A stretch of DNA of 64,000 nucleotides from contig JAVHQT010000015.1 of the NCBI GenBank assembly GCA_036171275.1, positions 62,001 through 126,000 on the forward strand, written 5' to 3'. The DNA is from PALSA-1006 sp036171275. GTDB taxonomy: Bacteria > Pseudomonadota > Gammaproteobacteria > Burkholderiales > Gallionellaceae. The translations under genes were made by a program, and so were the position numbers. The stretch's first letter is position 1. The number at the start of each line of letters is the position of its first letter. The notes beneath the pieces were generated by a model. That model saw nothing but the letters and a program-made list of their open reading frames with translations. It did no database searches and had not been told where the DNA came from. Below are positions 26,207-33,994 of the stretch, in pieces.

Positions 26207-27325
26207 TCAAAGCAAGACTAAATGATCACGGTGAATCAATTCGGACTCATCTACATAGCCTAAAATCCCTTCAATTTCGTTGCTGGGATGGCGTGCAATT
26301 CGTCGCGCTTCCTCGGTGTTGTAATTGATTAAACCGCGCGCCATGTCAGCACCAAATTCATCCAAAATCGCTACCACTGCGCCGCGCTGAAAGTCGCCAA
26401 ATACTTCGGTCACTCCAATGGCGAGTAGGCTTTTACCCTCGAAGCGTAGGGCTTTAACCGCACCAGCATCTAGCTTAATTTTGCCACTGACTTGTAAGTG
26501 GTCAGCTAACCATTGTTTACGGGCATCCAAACCGAATGCGGGTGCGACGAGTAATGTGCCAATTGATTCTCCGGTCAGTAATCGCGGCAAAACGCTATGC
26601 GCGTGTCCAGATGCAATTGCGGTATGCGCGCCGCTGCGCGCAGCTCGTTTCGCCGCCAAAACTTTGGTCAACATGCCGCCTCGTCCAATTGCGCTGCCTG
26701 CACCTCCTGCCATGGCTTCTAGTTTGGCATCACCGGCAACTGCTTCACGCACCAAGGTCGCGTTAGGGTCTTTACGCGGATCGGCGCTGAATAAACCTGA
26801 TTGATCGGTCAGAATAACCAGCGCATCCGCCTCAATTAGATTGGTGACTAACGCACCTAAAGTATCGTTATCGCCAAATTTAATTTCGTCGGTGACGACG
26901 GTGTCGTTTTCATTGATGATGGGAATGACACCTAAATTCAGTAAGGTGCGCAAGGTGGAACGTGCATTTAAATAGCGCTCGCGATCCGCTAAATCAGCAT
27001 GGGTTAGCAGCACTTGCGCGGCGCGCAAGCCATGTTGGCTAAAGCAGCTTTCATATACTTGAATCAGCCCCATTTGCCCCACCGCCGCCGCCGCTTGCAA
27101 TTCATGCACAGCGCTGGGACGTTGTTTCCAACCAAGCCGCTGCATTCCTTCCGCAATCGCACCGGAAGACACCAACACGACCTCGCAACCGCGCTGGCGC
27201 AAAACGGCAATTTGCTGCGCCCAGTTGCCAATCGCTCGCGTGTCCAAGCCTTCGCCTTGGTTGGTCACCAAACTACTGCCCACTTTGACAACAATTCTAT
27301 GTGCTTGATTTAAAACGGTTTTCAT
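26207..27325 (-). CDS. proB: Glutamate 5-kinase
   Basis: ProB phosphorylates glutamate in the first step of proline synthesis. 372 residues: an amino-acid-kinase domain (VVKVGSSLVTNQG near the start, NENDTVVTDEIKFGDND, IGRGGMLTKVLAA) and a C-terminal PUA domain from about 280. Full-length form with PUA, as in E. coli. It starts two bases after the obgE stop, so it belongs to the rplU-rpmA-obgE-proB unit common in betaproteobacteria. Confidence 0.97.
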   Translation of the reverse strand: MKTVLNQAHRIVVKVGSSLVTNQGEGLDTRAIGNWAQQIAVLRQRGCEVVLVSSGAIAEGMQRLGWKQRPSAVHELQAAAAVGQMGLIQVYESCFSQHGLRAAQVLLTHADLADRERYLNARSTLRTLLNLGVIPIINENDTVVTDEIKFGDNDTLGALVTNLIEADALVILTDQSGLFSADPRKDPNATLVREAVAGDAKLEAMAGGAGSAIGRGGMLTKVLAAKRAARSGAHTAIASGHAHSVLPRLLTGESIGTLLVAPAFGLDARKQWLADHLQVSGKIKLDAGAVKALRFEGKSLLAIGVTEVFGDFQRGAVVAILDEFGADMARGLINYNTEEARRIARHPSNEIEGILGYVDESELIHRDHLVLL

Positions 27326-27327
27326 AT

Positions 27328-28398
27328 TTAAGCCGGCGGAAAATCCAGTTTTGCTTCCGCCGCTGCTTGCTCGGCGGCTTCACGTTCTTGTTCCGCCACT
27401 TCAGTTAAATGCTGCATGATGGCGTAAGTCAATTCTTTGCAGCCGTCGCCGCTGATCGCCGAAATGCTGAAATGGCGCGTGTCTGTGCCAAATGCGTGCA
27501 TAAATGAAGCGATGGTCGCGTCTGGATTTTCCAGTAAATCCAGCTTATTTAAGACTAACCAGCGCGGTTTTTGATAAAGCGCTTCGTCGTATTTTCTCAA
27601 CTCATTCAAAATCGCATGCGCTTCATGCACCGGATCAATGCCTTCGTGCAAAGGCGCGACATCCACCAGATGCAGTAGCAAACGGGTGCGCGCCAAGTGT
27701 CGTAAAAATTGATGCCCTAGCCCTGCGCCTTCCGCAGCGCCTTCAATCAAGCCGGGAATGTCGGCGATGACGAAACTCTTTTCAGTATCGACGCGCACCA
27801 CGCCCAAATTGGGGTGTAAGGTGGTAAACGGATAATCTGCCACTTTGGGTTTGGCAGAAGAAACTGCCCGAATGAAGGTGGATTTTCCGGCGTTCGGCAT
27901 TCCCAATAAGCCGACATCCGCCAACACCTTGAGCTCCAATTGCAATTCGCGCCGTTCACCTTCCGTGCCGGGCGTGCATTGGCGCGGCGTGCGGTTGGTG
28001 CTGGACTTAAAATGTAAATTGCCCAAGCCACCTTTGCCGCCTTGCGCCAACAGCGTTTTCTCGCCGTCGCACGCCAAATCAGCAATTTGTTCGCCGGTGT
28101 TAATGTCGGTAATGACCGTGCCAACTGGCATACGCAAGATTACGTCATCCGCGCCTTTGCCGTAACAATCCGCGCCGCGTCCCGATTCGCCATTGCGTGC
28201 GCGATGATGTTTAGCGAAACGATAATCCACCAAGGTGTTGATATTGCGATCCGCAACGGCATAAATACTGCCGCCCCAGCCGCCATCGCCCCCGTCAGGA
28301 CCGCCTTTAGCAATATATTTCTCACGCCGAAAACTCGCAGCGCCGTTGCCACCGTCGCCGGCAATTACTTCAATTTTCGATTCGTCGATGAATTTCAT
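27328..28398 (-). CDS. obgE: GTPase ObgE/CgtA
   Basis: Obg is an essential GTPase tied to 50S assembly and the stringent response. 356 residues: the glycine-rich Obg fold (GDGGNGAASFRREKYIAKGG, GGDGGWGGS), then a G domain with GMPNAGKSTFI (G1), DIPGLIEGA (G3) and LNKLDLL (G4), and an acidic C-terminal tail. I chose the ATG at 28398 (MKFIDESK), the family start; an ATG six codons earlier is open but unlikely. A terminator separates it from rpmA. Confidence 0.96.
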   Translation of the reverse strand: MKFIDESKIEVIAGDGGNGAASFRREKYIAKGGPDGGDGGWGGSIYAVADRNINTLVDYRFAKHHRARNGESGRGADCYGKGADDVILRMPVGTVITDINTGEQIADLACDGEKTLLAQGGKGGLGNLHFKSSTNRTPRQCTPGTEGERRELQLELKVLADVGLLGMPNAGKSTFIRAVSSAKPKVADYPFTTLHPNLGVVRVDTEKSFVIADIPGLIEGAAEGAGLGHQFLRHLARTRLLLHLVDVAPLHEGIDPVHEAHAILNELRKYDEALYQKPRWLVLNKLDLLENPDATIASFMHAFGTDTRHFSISAISGDGCKELTYAIMQHLTEVAEQEREAAEQAAAEAKLDFPPA

Positions 28399-28421
28399 GC
28401 GCCACTTTCTGAACATCTAAA

Positions 28422-28450
28422 ACAAAAAGCCCTATCGTCAGATAGGGCTT
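28422..28450 (-). terminator. Terminator after rpmA, before obgE
   Basis: AAGCCCTATC, a 4-base loop, and GATAGGGCTT form a perfect 10-bp stem at 28427-28450, followed on the minus strand by TTT G TTTT. Some read-through would feed obgE and proB, which show no other strong promoter. Confidence 0.75.
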
Positions 28451-28467
28451 CTCGATGGTTGCAACAA

Positions 28468-28725
28468 TTACGCAGCGACGATACTAACTGTCTTGCGATT
28501 CAATGCGCCTTTGATTGCAAACTGAACCTTACCGGTGACTTTGGCAAATAGGGTATGGTCTTTTCCCATGCCAACATTGTCACCCGCGTGGACTTGCGTA
28601 CCGCGTTGGCGAATAATGATGCTACCTGCGTTGATGAGTTCCCCACCGTAGGCTTTAACCCCTAGGCGTTTCGAGTGTGAGTCGCGGCCGTTACTGGTAC
28701 TGCCGCCGCCTTTCTTTGATGCCAT
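28468..28725 (-). CDS. rpmA: 50S ribosomal protein L27
   Basis: L27 reaches towards the peptidyl transferase centre. 85 residues, starting MASKKGGGSTSNGRDS, with the signature GGELINAGSIIIRQRGT and GDNVGMGKDHTLFA. It does not have the cleavable N-terminal extension seen in Firmicutes. It lies 18 bases after rplU. Confidence 0.98.
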   Translation of the reverse strand: MASKKGGGSTSNGRDSHSKRLGVKAYGGELINAGSIIIRQRGTQVHAGDNVGMGKDHTLFAKVTGKVQFAIKGALNRKTVSIVAA

Positions 28726-28743
28726 GGTTCAGCTCCTTAAAAT

Positions 28744-29055
28744 TTAAGCCGAAATGCCGACGATACGGATTTCGGTATAGTTTTGACGATGACCTTGATG
28801 CTTTTGGAAATGCTTACGTCTGCGCATTTTGAAAATTTTCACTTTGTCATGGCGACCATGGGCAACAACTGTCGCTTTAACGGTTGCACCTAGCAAAAGC
28901 GGTTTGCCGACTGAAATTTGATCACCATTGCCCATCATCAGTACTTGATCAATGACGATTTCGCTGCCAACTTCGCCGGCAAGGATTTCAACTTTCAGGG
29001 TTTCGCCTTCAATAACGCGATATTGCTTACCACCGGTTTTAATTACAGCGTACAT
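28744..29055 (-). CDS. rplU: 50S ribosomal protein L21
   Basis: L21 binds 23S rRNA with L20. 103 residues: starts MYAVIKTGGKQYRVIEGETL and ends with KMRRRKHFQKHQGHRQNYTEI, the L21 signature. The frame is open a further 56 codons upstream, but that part covers the promoter, so the ATG at 29055 is the start. Confidence 0.98.
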   Translation of the reverse strand: MYAVIKTGGKQYRVIEGETLKVEILAGEVGSEIVIDQVLMMGNGDQISVGKPLLLGATVKATVVAHGRHDKVKIFKMRRRKHFQKHQGHRQNYTEIRIVGISA

Positions 29056-29092
29056 AACATTCTCACTTGATTGCGTTTTTACGAAGTCGCGC

Positions 29093-29120
29093 ATTATACA
29101 TAAACAAAAGGGCGCGTCAA
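29093..29120 (-). promoter_or_regulatory. Strong sigma-70 promoter of rplU-rpmA
   Basis: On the minus strand, -35 TTGACG (29120-29115), spacer of 16, and a consensus -10 TATAAT (29098-29093), followed by GCGCGAC, a GC-rich discriminator. About 38 bases before the rplU ATG. Confidence 0.85.
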
Positions 29121-29140
29121 AAGCATTTTGCGAGACGAGC

Positions 29141-29479
29141 TTAAATTGCCGCTGCGTCTGTTTCGCCGGTGCGGATTCGAAGCACTTGCTCAACTGCAGT
29201 GATAAATATTTTGCCGTCGCCAATTTTTCCGGTGTGTGCCGCTTTAATGATTGCTTCCACCACCGCTTCCACCATCGCGGCGGTCACTACAATTTCAATT
29301 TTAATTTTAGGTAGAAAATCCACTACATATTCTGCGCCTCGGTACAGTTCGGTATGCCCTTTTTGTCGCCCAAAACCTTTTACTTCGGTCACGGTCAATC
29401 CGCTCACGCCCAGTTCAGACAGCACTTCCCGCACTTCGTCCAGCTTAAAGGGTTTGATAATCGCCTCAATTTTTTTCAT
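29141..29479 (-). CDS. glnB: Nitrogen regulatory protein PII
   Basis: PII is a trimeric sensor of 2-oxoglutarate, ATP/ADP and (by uridylylation) glutamine, controlling NtrB, GlnE and ammonium transport. 112 residues: KKIEAIIKPFKLDEVREVL start, and the T-loop GFGRQKGHTELYRGAEYVVDF with the uridylylated Tyr51. The B-loop is near HTGKIGDGKIF. It comes 21 bases after panB rather than beside amtB, so it is the GlnB rather than GlnK type, perhaps read from the panB operon. Confidence 0.95.
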   Translation of the reverse strand: MKKIEAIIKPFKLDEVREVLSELGVSGLTVTEVKGFGRQKGHTELYRGAEYVVDFLPKIKIEIVVTAAMVEAVVEAIIKAAHTGKIGDGKIFITAVEQVLRIRTGETDAAAI

Positions 29480-29500
29480 TTTATCTGCTCCGTAATTAAC

Positions 29501-30292
29501 TTAGAAATGATGTGCCTGCGCCGGAAATTGTCCCGATTTGACTTCGCTCACATAGCAGGAAATGGCTTCAGCAATTGAGTTTTTATCTTGCATAAAGTCT
29601 TTAACAAAACGCGCTTTTTTGCCCGGATAAATCCCCAACATATCGTGTAAAACTAAAACCTGACCCGAGCACGCCGCGCCAGCGCCAATGCCAATGGTGG
29701 GAATGCCAATTTGCTGAGTAATTTCTTGCGCCAAACTGGCAGGAATGGCTTCCAGAACCAGCATTGCTGCACCCGCATTCACTACCGATTGCGCTTCACG
29801 CAGTAGCAGTTCGGCCGCACTGTCGGATTTGCCCTGAACGCGATAGCCGCCGAGTTGATTGACCGACTGCGGCGTGAGTCCTAAATGTGCACACACCGGA
29901 ATGCCGCGAGAAACTAAAAATGCAATCGTTTCATGCATGACGCTGCCGCCTTCTAGTTTAACCATTTGCGCACCCGCTGCCAGCAGTTTTGCTGCATTGA
30001 CAAAGGTGTCTTGTGGGCTAATTTGCGAGGTTGCAAAAGGCATATCCGCCAGCACCAAGGCACTTTTCGCGCCCTTTGCAACGCATGTCGTATGATAAAT
30101 CATCGCTTCCAGTGTTACCACCAAGGTCGATTGCGCGCCTTGTAAAACCATGCCCAGCGAATCGCCTACCAAGAGAATTTCAACGCCATTATTTTCTAAA
30201 AGGGTCGCAAAACTGGCGTCATAACAGGTGAGCGCTGCGATTTTTTCGCCGCTGGTATAGCGATCGCGCAGGCTTGAAAGGGGGTGCTTCAT
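29501..30292 (-). CDS. panB: 3-methyl-2-oxobutanoate hydroxymethyltransferase
   Basis: PanB adds a hydroxymethyl group from methylene-THF to ketoisovalerate, the first step of pantothenate synthesis. 263-residue TIM barrel: LVGDSLGMVLQG, KLEGGSVMHE, HLGLTPQSVNQLGGYRVQGK and the C-terminal GIGAGAACSGQVLVLHDMLG. ATGA overlap with the upstream kinase gene. panC is not in the window. Confidence 0.97.
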   Translation of the reverse strand: MKHPLSSLRDRYTSGEKIAALTCYDASFATLLENNGVEILLVGDSLGMVLQGAQSTLVVTLEAMIYHTTCVAKGAKSALVLADMPFATSQISPQDTFVNAAKLLAAGAQMVKLEGGSVMHETIAFLVSRGIPVCAHLGLTPQSVNQLGGYRVQGKSDSAAELLLREAQSVVNAGAAMLVLEAIPASLAQEITQQIGIPTIGIGAGAACSGQVLVLHDMLGIYPGKKARFVKDFMQDKNSIAEAISCYVSEVKSGQFPAQAHHF

Positions 30293-30933
30293 GACGCTCC
30301 TAGGCTAAAAAACTCGCGCGGTCCGCGCAGGTTGGCAATTCGCTCGAGTAATAATTGAAAATCTTCCTCAACATCAACAAAGTTAAGGTGATCGCTATTC
30401 ACTACCAACAAGGGCGCCGCGTTGTAATGATAAAAGAAATCACCATAGCTTCGCGCTAAGTCACTTAAATATTCATCGGTAATTGAGCGTTCGTAGCGAT
30501 GGCCACGCCGTTGTACGCGCTCAATTAAGGCGGGCGTTGAGGCTTGCAAATAGATCACCAAGTCAGGTGTTGGTGCTTGCAATGCCAAAGTTTGATAGAT
30601 GCTTTGGTATAACTTATATTCTTCATCACTCAAAGTCAGTCGCGCAAAAAGCGCATCTTTCTCAAATAAATAATCTGCCACGGTGGGGTGATTAAATAAA
30701 TCCAACTGGGCGAGATCGCGCACTTCGTTGCTGCGCTGAAACAGGAAAAATAATTGTGTGGCTAAGGCATAACGCGGTGGGTCTTGATAAAAACGCGCCA
30801 AAAATGGATTTTCTTCAGGTTTCTCTAACAGCGTTTGCGCGTTTAAGTGGTTGGCTAAGCGTAGCGTTAAGCTGGTTTTGCCCACGCCAATCGGGCCTTC
30901 CACCACAATATAGCGAAATTTATTCAGCGGCAT
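30289..30933 (-). CDS. Deoxynucleoside kinase
   Basis: A 214-residue P-loop kinase of the dGK/dCK/TK2 type: P-loop VEGPIGVGKTSL near residue 15, EKPEENPFLARFYQDP, the ERSITDEYLSDLA lid region, and DRS-like QRRGHRYERS. It phosphorylates deoxynucleosides for salvage; the exact base is not readable. I chose the ATG at 30933 over a TTG two codons earlier. It overlaps folK by 14 bases and panB as ATGA. This kinase between folK and panB is common in betaproteobacteria. Confidence 0.9.
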   Translation of the reverse strand: MPLNKFRYIVVEGPIGVGKTSLTLRLANHLNAQTLLEKPEENPFLARFYQDPPRYALATQLFFLFQRSNEVRDLAQLDLFNHPTVADYLFEKDALFARLTLSDEEYKLYQSIYQTLALQAPTPDLVIYLQASTPALIERVQRRGHRYERSITDEYLSDLARSYGDFFYHYNAAPLLVVNSDHLNFVDVEEDFQLLLERIANLRGPREFFSLGAS

Positions 30934-31426
30934 ATACAATTCGTTCTAGTTTTTGGTCAAGACACTGTGCAGCCATTTTTGCGGCTGAACCGATGCCAGG
31001 AATTAGGCAATCGGGCGCAATTTCCAATAAAGGCTGCAACACAAAAGCCCGTAAATGCATCTGCGGATGCGGTATGGTTAAGCCTAATTCGTGATGCTGA
31101 AGGTCTTCATAGAGCAACAAATCTAAATCAAGGGTGCGCGGCGCATTGATAAATTCACGGGTTCTGCCGCTGCGTAATTCAAGTGCCAGTAGGGCATTTA
31201 ATACCGCAAGAGGGGCTAAGCGGGTTTCAATTTTGACCACCGCATTGATAAAATCTGGCTGGTCTAAATAGCCAATCGGCGCACTTGAATATAAAGAGGA
31301 GGCCTTTGCAACCTTCATTTCAGGTAAGGCATTTAAGGCTAACATTGCTTGTTGCAATTGTTGAATAGGATTGGCAATGTTTGATCCTAACCCTATGAAT
31401 ACATTGAATATTTTTCCAGAATTCAT
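30920..31426 (-). CDS. folK: 2-amino-4-hydroxy-6-hydroxymethyldihydropteridine pyrophosphokinase (HPPK)
   Basis: FolK transfers pyrophosphate to hydroxymethyl-dihydropterin for folate synthesis. 168 residues: FIGLGSNIANP near the start, YLDQPDFINAVVKIET, and the signature RTREFINAPRTLDLDLLLY with its metal-binding Asp pair, then HPQMHLRAFVLQPL. ATGA overlap with pcnB upstream. Folate supplies the one-carbon unit used by PanB in the same operon. Confidence 0.97.
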   Translation of the reverse strand: MNSGKIFNVFIGLGSNIANPIQQLQQAMLALNALPEMKVAKASSLYSSAPIGYLDQPDFINAVVKIETRLAPLAVLNALLALELRSGRTREFINAPRTLDLDLLLYEDLQHHELGLTIPHPQMHLRAFVLQPLLEIAPDCLIPGIGSAAKMAAQCLDQKLERIVYAAE

Positions 31427-32751
31427 GCTGCGCTCGTCAGGGCTTCGACCGGTTTTTTTGTGCGTCGACGTTTCTTTTTGGGAGCGCTATCTGGCGTCAA
31501 CATTTCCAAGCGTTGCGTCTCGCTGGCGTGTTGAAACTCGGTCCACCACGTGCCTAACTGCGTTTCGACTTCGCCGCATTCGCAACGCAATAGTAAAAAA
31601 TCATAGCCAGCCCGAAAACGGGGAACGCTCAATAAACGTAAAGGACGTTGCCCGCTACGCTGTTCAAAGCGCGGTTGCAGCAACCACATTTCTTTCATAA
31701 TGGCGTCGTAACGATGGGGAATGGCCAATCGAGCTCGCTGCCGAGCTAGCACGGTTTCCATGGCTTGATGCAAAGCCGGAATGGGAGGGACACCGGCAGT
31801 TTGATTGTTTTTCCAACTCAGTAAAACTTCATGCCACAGCAAACAAGCGAATAAAAAACCAGGTGAAGTCGGTTTGTTTTCTTGAATACGTTGGTCGGTA
31901 TTTTGCAATGCCAAGGAAATGAATTTTTTGCCCAAAGGTTGTTCCAGAATAGCATCCAGCATCGGCAACATTCCGTGATGTAACTGCATGGCGCGCAATT
32001 GAGTGACACACGCCAAGGCATGACCTGAAAACAGCAACTTCATCATTTCATCAAACATTCGCGCTTCAGGCACGTTTTGCAACAGATGTTTCAGCGGCAA
32101 AATGGCTGCTGCTGTGGCACTTTCCAGCTCCATGCCCAATTTCGCAGAAAGCCGTACTGCACGCAACATTCGCACCGGATCTTCGCGGTAGCGCGTTTGG
32201 GGGTCGCCAATCATGCGCAAAGTGTTCGCGCGAATATCGGCATAGCCACGGTGATAATCGAAAATTTCTTGCGTGCTTGAATCGTAAAACAGCGCGTTGG
32301 CGGTGAAATCTCGGCGCGCAGCATCTTGCTGTTGATCGCCAAATTCGTTGTCGCGCAGCAAGCGACCATGCGCATCGGTCTGTGCCTCTTCGGATTCTAA
32401 GCGACGGCGAAAAGTGGACACTTCCACCGTCTCGTCGCCAAACATGACGTGTACCAAGCGAAATCGCCGCCCGATAATCCGTGCGCGGCGAAACACTGTT
32501 TTGATTTGTTCAGGCGTGGCGTTGGTGGCGACATCAAAATCTTTTGGCTTGCGATTGAGCAGCAGATCGCGCACCGCACCACCGACCACATAGGCGCTAA
32601 ATCCGGCCGCTTGCAAGCCATCGGTGACGCGTTTAGCGGCAAAACTAATGCCTTCGCGACTGACTTTGTGGTCTGAAAAAGGAATGCCGTGGGCGTGTTT
32701 TTTTGCTTTAATCGGACGCCCAAAAACCTTTTTAAATAATTTTTTAATCAT
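31423..32751 (-). CDS. pcnB: Poly(A) polymerase I
   Basis: PcnB adds 3' poly(A) tails that mark RNA for decay. 442 residues: class II nucleotidyltransferase head with VVGGAVRDLLLNRKPKDFDVAT (the DxD metal ligands), RFRLVHVMFG, RDFTANALFYD and the RNA-binding LRMIGDPQTRYREDPVRMLRA. The basic C-terminal tail (PKKKRRRTKKP) favours poly(A) polymerase over a CCA-adding enzyme. First gene of the pcnB-folK-kinase-panB operon. Confidence 0.93.
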   Translation of the reverse strand: MIKKLFKKVFGRPIKAKKHAHGIPFSDHKVSREGISFAAKRVTDGLQAAGFSAYVVGGAVRDLLLNRKPKDFDVATNATPEQIKTVFRRARIIGRRFRLVHVMFGDETVEVSTFRRRLESEEAQTDAHGRLLRDNEFGDQQQDAARRDFTANALFYDSSTQEIFDYHRGYADIRANTLRMIGDPQTRYREDPVRMLRAVRLSAKLGMELESATAAAILPLKHLLQNVPEARMFDEMMKLLFSGHALACVTQLRAMQLHHGMLPMLDAILEQPLGKKFISLALQNTDQRIQENKPTSPGFLFACLLWHEVLLSWKNNQTAGVPPIPALHQAMETVLARQRARLAIPHRYDAIMKEMWLLQPRFEQRSGQRPLRLLSVPRFRAGYDFLLLRCECGEVETQLGTWWTEFQHASETQRLEMLTPDSAPKKKRRRTKKPVEALTSAA

Positions 32752-32801
32752 TTAATTTCGACGGGAAAATTGCGCTGATGCGCTACGGTGAAAGAAGGCG
32801 A

Positions 32802-32807
32802 ATTATA
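32802..32807 (-). promoter_or_regulatory. -10 element upstream of pcnB
   Basis: A consensus TATAAT on the minus strand about 50 bases before the pcnB ATG. No good -35 is present at 16-18 bases, so strength is uncertain. Confidence 0.4.
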
Positions 32808-32971
32808 CACAGGCTTGATTCTCTATACCCCGCTCATTCGTTTCGGACGCTGATTTGCGTTGCGTATGCTGTTGGCGCTTTGGCATAAGATATGAGTGTT
32901 GACTTGGTTATTTTTAGCAAAAATATCTTTTTAAGCTATTGTTTTAATTAATATTTATGCGTGATCTTTCT

Positions 32972-33226
32972 TTATTTTGGTGGGCAAAGTAACTGCCACG
33001 GCTCCACATCGAGTGCACCCGCCATTTTCTCGATGTTACTCAGCGACACGTTCCAAATACAGCGCTCCACGGCGGAAATGTAAGTGCGATCCAACTCGCA
33101 ACGAAACGCTAACTCTTCCTGCGATACTTTCTGTGTAAACCGAAACCGACGAACATTAAAAGCCAGCGTTCCTCTCAAGGAAGGCTCGAAATCACTGAAT
33201 TGGGGTTCGCTGACACGCTTTGGCAT
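32972..33226 (-). CDS. Small XRE-family transcription regulator (paralogue 1)
   Basis: 84 residues, nearly all one helix-turn-helix of the XRE/HTH_3 type: LAFNVRRFRFTQKVSQEELAF (helices 1-2), RTYISAVERCIWNVSLSNIEKMA (helices 3-5), then a short tail EPWQLLCPPK. A close relative is at 51.5 kb. The pair share SQE.LAF.CEL.RT and NIEK-A, so they are paralogues. It is transcribed away from the PEGA lipoprotein gene, which starts 160 bases off. It may control that gene and itself. Confidence 0.85.
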   Translation of the reverse strand: MPKRVSEPQFSDFEPSLRGTLAFNVRRFRFTQKVSQEELAFRCELDRTYISAVERCIWNVSLSNIEKMAGALDVEPWQLLCPPK

Positions 33227-33307
33227 GTCGGCAAGATTCTCTTATTGAATAGTTTGTTACCACGGAGTTTGCTTCTCATAAAATAGTTAGGTAAACTGCG
33301 CACCGGA

Positions 33308-33342
33308 TTTGAGCAAGGTAATTTAAAACAATTAAGCTCAAA
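33308..33342. repeat. Inverted repeat in XRE-lipoprotein spacer
   Basis: TTTGAGC (33308-33314) and GCTCAAA (33336-33342), a perfect 7-bp inverted repeat with a 21-base AT-rich loop, 45 bases before the lipoprotein ATG. Possible operator; no known consensus. Confidence 0.35.
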
Positions 33343-33386
33343 CTATGCGCAGGTTTTTTTTGATTAACTATATTAGGAAATTTATT

Positions 33387-33764
33387 ATGAAAGCGCTATT
33401 GGTGGCAGTTTCAGTCGTTGTTCTTTTTTCTGCAACGGGTTGTTCAACCGTCGTAAATGGTAAGAAACAAATTGTGACGATCAATTCAAATGTAGCTGAT
33501 GCTCAGGTGATTGTTAATGGTGTGACAGTGGGGAAAACGCCCTTTACTGGTGAAATCCCCCGGGCAAGTAAGGCGATGGTTCAGGTAACAAAAGATGGCT
33601 ATATTTCCAAAACGGTGACGATGGATACGAACTTTGAACCCATCTTTTGGGGGAATATTCTGATCGGCGGTGTTCTAGGTTCTACAACGGACGCTGCAAG
33701 TGGTTCGATGTATAAATATGCCCCCGGAACGATTCAAGTCGATTTGGAAAAAAAGCCAAGCTAG
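33387..33764 (+). CDS. PEGA-domain lipoprotein
   Basis: 125 residues. A lipoprotein signal peptide ends in the lipobox FSATGC, with the lipidated Cys about residue 19. A PEGA domain follows (VTINSNVADAQVIVNGVTVG, then the KDGY turn), and a C-terminal part with GGVLGSTTDAASGSMYKYAP, typical of small PEGA lipoproteins in many Gram-negatives. I chose the ATG at 33387: AGGAAA sits six bases before it and the signal peptide starts there. Surface or periplasmic; binding partner unknown. Confidence 0.85.
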   Translation: MKALLVAVSVVVLFSATGCSTVVNGKKQIVTINSNVADAQVIVNGVTVGKTPFTGEIPRASKAMVQVTKDGYISKTVTMDTNFEPIFWGNILIGGVLGSTTDAASGSMYKYAPGTIQVDLEKKPS

Positions 33765-33784
33765 AGGAATACTGTCCCCCGTAT

Positions 33785-33994
33785 GTGAATTCGTTGGTGC
33801 TTCTTCACGCCTCTGAAATATTGCGAGAGGCAGGGGAAGGCGGGGGATGGATTACTCAGCGCCTATATCAAAAATTTTCAAAAACTCAATTGAGCTATAG
33901 GCAGTGGCTGCTGATGATTGCGCCGCTTGCTGCTAGAAGTCCGACATTGGAAAGTTTTGCTTGTCTAGTCAGTCTCAGTTTGGATGTTCGTTGA
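33785..33994 (+). CDS. Small hypothetical ORF coupled to the DUF4105 gene
   Basis: A 69-residue frame from GTG at 33785, with no recognisable domain; contains REAGEGGGWITQRLYQKF and a hydrophobic YRQWLLMIAPLAA. Its TGA overlaps the predicted TTG start of the next gene (TTGA), as in coupled genes, which is the main reason to list it. The Shine-Dalgarno is weak. It may be non-coding. Confidence 0.35.
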   Translation: MNSLVLLHASEILREAGEGGGWITQRLYQKFSKTQLSYRQWLLMIAPLAARSPTLESFACLVSLSLDVR

